NCBI GenBank assembly: GCA_000372225.1
Contig: AQTY01000013.1
Location: 1-50,846 of the forward strand
Direction of reading: 5' to 3'
Length of the DNA stretch: 50,846 nucleotides
Origin: Candidatus Nitromaritima sp. SCGC AAA288-L16
GTDB lineage: Bacteria > Nitrospinota > Nitrospinia > Nitrospinales > VA-1
The notes under the pieces were generated by a model. The model saw nothing but the letters and a program-made list of their open reading frames with translations, did not search any database and was not told where the DNA came from. Within the stretch, counting starts at the first letter, position 1. Each line of letters starts with the position of its first letter. The position numbers and the translations under genes were made by a program. Of the stretch, positions 45,054 through 50,846 are shown one piece after another.

Positions 45054-45082
45054 AGACTAACACAAAGGAACACATCTATCAA
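45054..45082 (-). promoter_or_regulatory. Candidate promoter of 6S RNA
   Basis: On the minus strand TTGATA (45077-45082), a 17-base spacer and TAGTCT (45054-45059) place the transcript start near 45047, at the 5' closing stem of the 6S RNA. Confidence 0.35.
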
Positions 45083-45084
45083 GG

Positions 45085-45393
45085 CTAGCAACTATTAACT
45101 CTTTTTTTTTCAATAATATCTAAAGATTTTTTAAGCTTTTGAATCATTCCATCAAGGTGCTGATTTAGCTGTTCACCCTCGGATTTCTTTCCTTGTTTCA
45201 ATTCTATTAATTCATGACCTAAATTGAGCGCAGTCAATACCGCCACATCCACCATGGATGTTTTGCTTTTGGCTTCCAATAATTCCTTCATCTTCACATT
45301 TACCAAAGTCGCTACTTCTTCCATAGATATTGAAGAAGATATCGGTTTGACAGAGTATACCTTACCGCAAATTGTAATTTCATTCGATGTCAT
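45085..45393 (-). CDS. zapA: Cell division protein ZapA
   Basis: 102 residues. N-terminal beta part (ITICGKVYSVK) and long helix typical of ZapA, with DVAVLTALNLGHELIELK in the middle. ZapA bundles FtsZ filaments. Two bases after the coiled-coil gene and upstream of 6S RNA. Confidence 0.88.
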   Translation of the reverse strand: MTSNEITICGKVYSVKPISSSISMEEVATLVNVKMKELLEAKSKTSMVDVAVLTALNLGHELIELKQGKKSEGEQLNQHLDGMIQKLKKSLDIIEKKRVNSC

Positions 45394-45395
45394 AA

Positions 45396-45674
45396 CTAGA
45401 CAAAATCCATTTTTTCAATTTTTTGCAAAACATTTTTTATATTAATACGAGCAGTAGAGCCGTCTTTTTTTAATTTGCGACGAGAGGCTTCTAATTGCTT
45501 CATTTTCTCTAACAAATCCTTCGCCCTATCATTTTCTTTAGACGATGCCGCTTTTTCTTTTTCAAGTACTTGTATTCGCTGCTTAAGTTGACTGTTTTCG
45601 GAATAAAAATTATCTAAGTTCTGTAATACAGAAGAAACCAACTCTTCTAACTGTTTAATTCTATCAGCGGGCAT
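45396..45674 (-). CDS. Small coiled-coil protein, ZapB-like
   Basis: 92 residues, almost entirely a heptad coiled coil (RIKQLEELVSSVLQNL onwards). Location immediately before zapA suggests a ZapB-type division partner, but coiled coils of this size are too generic to be sure. Confidence 0.65.
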   Translation of the reverse strand: MPADRIKQLEELVSSVLQNLDNFYSENSQLKQRIQVLEKEKAASSKENDRAKDLLEKMKQLEASRRKLKKDGSTARINIKNVLQKIEKMDFV

Positions 45675-45809
45675 TGGTAAAGCCTAAAAAAAGAATCTGA
45701 ATAACCATTATGAACCAACAATTCTAATTCAAGAAAAGACTAACATCGTACAATAGGTGGGGTCAATCGAGGATTCAAACAAAACCCAGAACAATAAAAT
45801 TTATAAAAA

Positions 45810-47906
45810 TCACTCTCTTAACATCGCACCAAGTTGACTTGATAAAGTTTTTACAATTTTTTTAAACACGGGGTTAATCTCTTCATCAGCCAAAGTTCTG
45901 TCGCTTGACTGAAATGCCAAAGCATAGGTAAGACTCTTTTTCCCTTCTTGAATTTTCTTCCCCTCAAAATGGTCATACAACTCTACCTTCCTAAGCAATG
46001 GCCCTCCTGCTTGATTGATTTTATCAATCACCTGACCTGAAGTAACTGTCTTATCGATCAGTATGGAAATGTCCCTAAAAGTTTCCGGGAATCTCGGGAG
46101 GGGAGAAAATTGGGCCTGCTTGGGCAAAGCATGAACCAACCTATCAAAATCCAACTCAAAAACAACACAGTGTCTGGGCAATTCATATTGACGAACAATT
46201 CCAGGCGACAGTTCACCTAAAAATCCACAATCTTGGGAATCTACTGTCAACCCAACGCTCCTGTTCTTTAACATAAAAGATCTTTCCAACCCAGGCTGTT
46301 CAACCAACTTTAACTTCAAGCATCTAACTACAGAGTCCAAAGACCCCTTCAAATCAAAGTAGTCGTAGCTTTTTCCAGTTTGCTCCCAAACATTGTTTTC
46401 ATGCACTCCTGAAACAAATGCGGAAACAACCATTCGCTCCTCCCGTTCGCCTTGTTTCCCACGCATAAAAACGTTACCAAACTCAAAAATCATCACATGC
46501 TTTTGTCCCTTGCTAAAATTCCTTATTGCCGACTGGATCAATCCAGGTAAAAGGCTTGGGCGCATGACCCCCATGTCGGTACTAATTGGGTTATTCAACG
46601 ATATTGCATCTGCCTCAACCGCGGGAGAAAATGCTGATTGGAATTTTTTTGCACTAGCCTCATCAATAAAACTGTATGTAATAACCTCAGAAAAACCCAT
46701 ACCGCTTAAAAAGCTTTTAACACTACAAACCGCAGACTGTTTTGGGGTATACCTAACAGGGCTGATTCGCGCTGAAGGACTGGTCACCCTAATCTTATCA
46801 AACCCGTTCAAACGGGCTACTTCCTCTATCAGATCAATCTCCCTAGTAAGAAAAGGGCGAGTACTAGGAATTTCCACATCGAAGGTTTCATCATCTTTTA
46901 AAGTAGAAACATTTAGCGCAAGACGAGACAAACAGTCCTCTACTCGGTCAACGGAAAGGGAGCAGCCGAGAACTTCATTTAAACGCGAAATCCTCAACGA
47001 TACATTTCTGATCGGCTGGGGGGTTGGGTAAACATCAATTCGTCCTTTTCGAATTGTTCCTCCTGCTAATTTTCTTATAAGGAGAGCTGCTCGCGCTTGA
47101 GCCGATACCACACCCTGAATATCCACCCCTCTTTCAAACCGGATGGAAGAGTCAGATCGCGCACCATACTTCTTTGATCCTTTCCGCACCATCACCGAAT
47201 TAAAACTCGCGCTTTCTAAAACAATATGCCGAGTAGATTCCGTAACCTGACTGTTAGCGCCACCCATGATACCTGCTAAAGCAACCGCCTTATTAGCATC
47301 CGCTATAACTAAAGCGTCTTGACCTAGTTTCAAATTGCTTCCATCTATACTTGTAAATGCCTCACCCGCTTTGCCTCGACGCACTGTAATACTAGAGCCT
47401 TCCAACGAATCCTTGTCAAATGCATGCAAAGGCTGACCATATTCCATGAGAACAAAGTTTGTAATATCCACAACATTATTTACCGAACGAAGTCCTATCG
47501 CAGTCAATCGGTCCAGCAACCATTTTGGAGACGGCCCTGGCTTAATATTTTCAATAACCATCCCAGAGTAACGCAAACATAATGCCGGTTCACGATTGTC
47601 CACATTAAGCACTTCTTCTACTGAATCCGCCCCCCATGATTTCTCTAGCTCTACTTCATAGTCAGGGCGCTTAAACGATTTACCGATAAGCGCGGCAACT
47701 TCTCGAGCAATCCCAAAGTAATTAAGGCAATATCCTCGATTAGGGGTCACATTCAACTCCAGAACTTCGGTTTTTGTTCCATCACTTAATTCCACTGTTT
47801 CCTGTGATTCTATTTCGAGACCAGCCATCGTGAGTAGATGCCCTAATTTTTCGGCACTAAGGTCCACGTCAACGTATTCTCTTAACCAGTCTAGTTGGAT
47901 TTTCAT
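45810..47906 (-). CDS. pheT: Phenylalanyl-tRNA synthetase beta subunit lacking the EMAP-like domain
   Basis: 698 residues, about 100 shorter than the usual 790-800. The start (WLREYVDVD, TMAGLEIES) passes after about 12 linker residues straight to LELNVTPNRGYCLNYFGIAREVA (positions about 49-71, ELNVTPNR then GIAREVA), so the tRNA-binding OB-fold (EMAP-like, normally about residues 40-150) is missing cleanly. B3/B4, B5 (RISRLNEVLG onwards), the catalytic-like core and the C-terminal anticodon-binding domain (FPETFRDISILID onwards) are present. pheS is not adjacent, although pheST is normally one operon. Confidence 0.92.
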   Translation of the reverse strand: MKIQLDWLREYVDVDLSAEKLGHLLTMAGLEIESQETVELSDGTKTEVLELNVTPNRGYCLNYFGIAREVAALIGKSFKRPDYEVELEKSWGADSVEEVLNVDNREPALCLRYSGMVIENIKPGPSPKWLLDRLTAIGLRSVNNVVDITNFVLMEYGQPLHAFDKDSLEGSSITVRRGKAGEAFTSIDGSNLKLGQDALVIADANKAVALAGIMGGANSQVTESTRHIVLESASFNSVMVRKGSKKYGARSDSSIRFERGVDIQGVVSAQARAALLIRKLAGGTIRKGRIDVYPTPQPIRNVSLRISRLNEVLGCSLSVDRVEDCLSRLALNVSTLKDDETFDVEIPSTRPFLTREIDLIEEVARLNGFDKIRVTSPSARISPVRYTPKQSAVCSVKSFLSGMGFSEVITYSFIDEASAKKFQSAFSPAVEADAISLNNPISTDMGVMRPSLLPGLIQSAIRNFSKGQKHVMIFEFGNVFMRGKQGEREERMVVSAFVSGVHENNVWEQTGKSYDYFDLKGSLDSVVRCLKLKLVEQPGLERSFMLKNRSVGLTVDSQDCGFLGELSPGIVRQYELPRHCVVFELDFDRLVHALPKQAQFSPLPRFPETFRDISILIDKTVTSGQVIDKINQAGGPLLRKVELYDHFEGKKIQEGKKSLTYALAFQSSDRTLADEEINPVFKKIVKTLSSQLGAMLRE

Positions 47907-48287
47907 GTAGTATTTTAAATTTCCTAACCTATGTTATAAATCAAGTGACTCCTATAGCAGGAGAAGATAGCGATTATATTAGAAGAGAAGGTAAAAATCA
48001 AAACCACTTCACTCCTTAACCTGCCGACCGAAATCAAAAACATAATTTTCTCTTTTAATTGATTGCAGGTAAAAACTTCTTTCATTTGTCGGATCTTTTT
48101 TAATTAGAACAACACAATACATCCAAATGTAAAAAAGCGTCTTATTTATTTCTTTCCACGAAGTTGTCCATATAATTGACTTTTCAACGGCACTATAATT
48201 ATGATGTTTTTATCTAACTAAAGAGGTCCAAGGTTTTTCACCTTTATTTTTTCAATAATACTTACGAATCCTGCCTTCCATTAGCTC
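47907..48287. other. Divergent intergenic region pheT / rnr
   Basis: 381 bp, AT-rich, no gene seen; in particular no pheS or leader peptide. A TATAAT at 48194-48199 (plus strand) is a possible -10 box for rnr, without a clear -35 at the right distance. Confidence 0.5.
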
Positions 48288-50396
48288 ATGACTCTGTCTA
48301 AAGATAGTATCTTGAAAAAAATTAAGAAAAAAACCGGCCGACCAATGAAGGTCTCTGAACTGGCACGTGCTCTTGGGATCAGCGAAGTTCAACGACGAGA
48401 ATTTCGCAATCAAATCAAACTTATGGCAGGAGAAGGCACCTTAGTCCGGTTACGAGGTGGTCGCTATGGTCTTCCCGACAAAATGAATCTAGTAACAGGT
48501 GTTTTTTGTGGCCACCCGAATGGTTATGGGTTCCTGACGTCCGACACAAGTGAGCAGAAAGGAGATATATATATTAGCCCAAAGTGCACGGCTGGTGCCA
48601 TGCATAGAGATAAGGTTATTGCACGCATCGAATCACATAATAGTTCAGGACGTCCTGAGGGTCGAATTATGCGGATTTTAGAGCGGTCAACAACCGCTTT
48701 GGTGGGTTTGTTTGAACCCCTAGATGGGAACGGGTGGGTCATACCGATGGATAATAAATATTTTTATGACATTTTTGTTTCAAGCAAACATAAACTCGGT
48801 GCCAAAACCGGGCAGATCGTTATCGTTGACATTACTTCCTACCCAGAAAAACACCAGCCACCCATTGGAAAAATCACGGAAATTCTTGGATATTCCAATG
48901 ACCCAAAAGTAGAGTTAAATTCTATCTTCCGCAAATTAGGAACACGCATTGAGTTCCCACTTGATGTTCTGGAACAGGCTAAAAAAACAACAGCAAACAT
49001 CAACAACAAAGATTTAAAGAACCGGAGAGACTTAACAGGCTGGACTATCTTCACAATCGATGGGGAAACGGCAAAAGACTTTGATGATGCCATCTCTCTA
49101 GATGTAACGGACGCAGGATTTAGGCTAGGCGTTCACATTGCTGATGTGAGTCACTATGTAAAGAAAAACTCCTCTCTAGACAAGGAAGCCCTTGAACGCG
49201 GAACAAGCATTTATTTCCCCAGTGGTGTTGTGCCCATGCTCCCTTTCGAATTATCAAACGATATCTGCAGCCTAAAACCAAATGTGAAAAGATTAACACT
49301 AACAGCGCTTATCGATTTCAACCACAAAGGGGAGGTGGTCCATTCCGAATTTTTTACATCCGTCATCAAAAGTCGTATCCGGTTTACCTATAACGAAGTG
49401 GCATCCCTTCTCGAAATAGGTGACATAGAAAAAAAATACACCGGAGTTATAGATATTTTAAATAATATGTACCGGCTTAGTAAAATCCTTCGCAAGCAAA
49501 GATTTAAATCCGGAAGTGTTGATTTTCATGTCCCGGAACCAGAGATTCACATGAACTCAAAAGGAACCGTGGAAAAAATAACTAAAGCCCAACACAACGA
49601 AGCCCACGAATTGATCGAAGAATTCATGCTTTCAGCTAATCAGGCAGTCGCTCGCCATTTATTCGAACAAAAACTTCCTTCAATCCATCGTATTCACGAA
49701 TCCCCAGATGAAAAAAAAATTAATGCGTTCCAAGAGTTCGTTTCGGGGTTTGGCCTACGCTTACCTTCGACCGATAAAATCCGTTCCACTGATCTACAAA
49801 ATTTTCTTAAAAAAGCTCACGGCCGACCAGAGGAAAGAGTGGTCAACACCCTCTTATTGAGAACTATGAAGAAAGCTCAATATTCGCAGAAAGACCCAGG
49901 GCACTTCTGTTTAGGATTCAAACATTACACCCATTTCACATCGCCTATCCGTAGGTATCCCGATCTAGTAACACACCGACTTCTTAAGGACAGTTTGAAC
50001 CAGAAATTCTCTGCACGCGAAAAAAAACTTCTCGCAAAAGAAATGTTGGAAATCGCAGAGCACTCAACCTTAAGAGAAGGAAAAGCAGTGGAAGTAGAGC
50101 GGGAAATAACTGACCTTAGGCGTACGCAATATATGTCCGACAAAATCGGGAAACCCTTTACCGGAATAATTGTCAACGTGACGCAATTTGGTTTTTTTGT
50201 TGAACTGGTTGAGGTTTTTGTCGAGGGACTTGTACACGTATCCAGTCTCACCGATGACTACTATATATACATAGAGCAAGATCATAAATGGCGAGGTCAA
50301 CGCAAAAATAAAGTTTATAAAATAGGAGATCTTGTCAAAGCACGAGTAGCACAGGTCAACATCTCATTACGCCGCATTGACCTTGCTTTGCTGTAG
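48288..50396 (+). CDS. rnr: Ribonuclease R
   Basis: 702 residues: N-terminal winged helix (about 1-60), cold-shock domains, RNB catalytic domain starting TIDGETAKDFDDAISL (256-271, with the metal-binding Asp), and a C-terminal S1 domain (GIIVNVTQFGFFVEL). A 3'-5' exoribonuclease that degrades structured RNA. Somewhat shorter than the 813-residue E. coli enzyme, mainly at the C-terminus. Confidence 0.95.
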   Translation: MTLSKDSILKKIKKKTGRPMKVSELARALGISEVQRREFRNQIKLMAGEGTLVRLRGGRYGLPDKMNLVTGVFCGHPNGYGFLTSDTSEQKGDIYISPKCTAGAMHRDKVIARIESHNSSGRPEGRIMRILERSTTALVGLFEPLDGNGWVIPMDNKYFYDIFVSSKHKLGAKTGQIVIVDITSYPEKHQPPIGKITEILGYSNDPKVELNSIFRKLGTRIEFPLDVLEQAKKTTANINNKDLKNRRDLTGWTIFTIDGETAKDFDDAISLDVTDAGFRLGVHIADVSHYVKKNSSLDKEALERGTSIYFPSGVVPMLPFELSNDICSLKPNVKRLTLTALIDFNHKGEVVHSEFFTSVIKSRIRFTYNEVASLLEIGDIEKKYTGVIDILNNMYRLSKILRKQRFKSGSVDFHVPEPEIHMNSKGTVEKITKAQHNEAHELIEEFMLSANQAVARHLFEQKLPSIHRIHESPDEKKINAFQEFVSGFGLRLPSTDKIRSTDLQNFLKKAHGRPEERVVNTLLLRTMKKAQYSQKDPGHFCLGFKHYTHFTSPIRRYPDLVTHRLLKDSLNQKFSAREKKLLAKEMLEIAEHSTLREGKAVEVEREITDLRRTQYMSDKIGKPFTGIIVNVTQFGFFVELVEVFVEGLVHVSSLTDDYYIYIEQDHKWRGQRKNKVYKIGDLVKARVAQVNISLRRIDLALL

Positions 50397-50719
50397 TCAT
50401 TTGAGTGCAAAAAAAATCAACCCTTCACCAACAAGGGAAGATACTAACAAATGAAAAAAAATTAGATGTAACAAAAAATCCACCATAAAATACGTGTGTT
50501 TTAATCATTCCCGTTGACCTAGTATACTTAACTAGTCAAACCTTGATTACTCAGACCATATGTTCCTTAAACATAACAGTCAGAGTACCAAAACCCATGT
50601 ATGCGCAATATTAAAACATGATCAAAACCCACATAACTACCTTTCAGGTTGTGGTTTGAAATAAAATTTGCTATAAAACTTCATTTCCTAAGAAATTTAT
50701 AATGAGGTGACTGGAATTT
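50397..50719. other. AT-rich intergenic region after rnr
   Basis: 323 bp. No gene or clear terminator; CCCTT/AAGGG near 50419-50440 is a weak hairpin without a T-run. It carries the promoter candidate at 50649-50677. Confidence 0.5.
50649..50677 (+). promoter_or_regulatory. Candidate promoter of the last gene
   Basis: TTGTGG (50649-50654), 17-base spacer, TATAAA (50672-50677), about 43 bp before the ATG at 50720. Confidence 0.45.
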
Positions 50720-50846
50720 ATGGCAACTTTGGATCAATTAAAAACACACATTGAGAAAGCTAAAACAGAATTTTCCGATGCAATAAAAAAAGCAGAAGAC
50801 AAAAAAAACGACCTCACTTCTCGACAGAAGAGAAAAAAAGTAAAGA
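50720..50846 (+). CDS. Lysine-rich protein, 5' part (continues beyond window)
   Basis: 42 codons visible from an ATG preceded by GAGGTG about 11 bases upstream. The residues are helical and strongly charged, with Lys/Glu/Asp pairs (TLDQLKTHIEKAKTEF, then AIKKAEDKKNDL and RQKRKKVK). It could be a coiled coil or a histone-H1-like basic protein; too little is visible to name it. Confidence 0.6.
   Translation, partial: MATLDQLKTHIEKAKTEFSDAIKKAEDKKNDLTSRQKRKKVK

Noticed and set aside
46393..47031. 212-codon plus-strand frame inside pheT
   Set aside because: Antisense shadow of a strongly conserved gene; Ser/Arg/Thr-rich with no domain and no ribosome site.
1..50846. CRISPR arrays, insertion sequences, prophage, rRNA or tRNA genes
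   Set aside because: Looked for; no spaced repeats, transposase-like frames, terminal repeats or tRNA folds were recognised.

Overview
The window is AT-rich DNA (roughly 40% G+C by eye) from a Gram-negative (diderm) bacterium. Evidence for two membranes includes an outer-membrane beta-barrel at the left edge, a LolC-type lipoprotein-release permease, several Dsb-like periplasmic thiol oxidoreductases, a periplasmic multiheme cytochrome fusion and the yajC-secD-secF translocase operon. The gene neighbourhoods (yebC-ruvC-ruvA-ruvB; zapA-6S RNA-fau-rny; lysS-lolC; gatC-gatA) and the 27-residue LRR proteins resemble deltaproteobacteria-like lineages and marine Nitrospinota. That assignment is an inference without a database search and is held at low to moderate confidence. 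No mobile element, CRISPR array, tRNA or rRNA was recognised.

Layout. 1-5.2 kb: 3' part of an outer-membrane barrel gene, then on the minus strand an M1-type metallopeptidase, a NusG-domain-II protein and an MFS transporter. 5.2-10.5 kb: recG (minus), divergent from relA/spoT (plus, split by a one-base frameshift), then rpmB and a DUF1858 protein. 10.5-14.1 kb: flgM, a secreted M28/glutaminyl-cyclase-like enzyme, a trypsin-TPR protein and a frameshifted DUF4399 gene with a clear terminator. 14.5-20 kb (plus): mrp-like ATPase, SurA-N/DsbA protein, a lone DsbD-alpha-like domain, CCA/poly(A) nucleotidyltransferase and an AzgA-type purine permease. 20-21.2 kb (plus): two overlapping LRR genes, one cytosolic and one exported. 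21.2-25.2 kb (minus): a compact operon of a metallophosphoesterase-tetraheme cytochrome fusion, a DsbA-like protein, an S41 protease and a small protein. 25.3-29.4 kb: PHP phosphoesterase, then yebC-ruvCAB (minus). 29.5-33.1 kb (plus): a soluble two-subunit fumarate-reductase-like enzyme, a degenerate NERD protein and an exported unknown. 33.3-37.4 kb (plus): yajC-secD-secF, a C4 zinc-ribbon coiled-coil protein and the RNase P RNA. 37.5-47.9 kb (minus, transcribed right to left): pheT, a coiled-coil ZapB-like gene, zapA, 6S RNA, fau, rny, lysS, a truncated lolC, gatC, gatA. 48.3-50.8 kb (plus): RNase R and the start of a lysine-rich gene.

Most of the window is housekeeping: translation, recombination and repair, protein export, RNA decay and stringent response. 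The less ordinary parts are a recurring extracytoplasmic thiol/redox theme, the paired LRR proteins, a PheT lacking its EMAP-like tRNA-binding domain with no pheS beside it, a lolC that lost its C-terminal membrane segments together with any lolD, and three genes that are each restored by removing a single A. The last point must be resolved as sequence error versus genuine decay before any biology is built on it.
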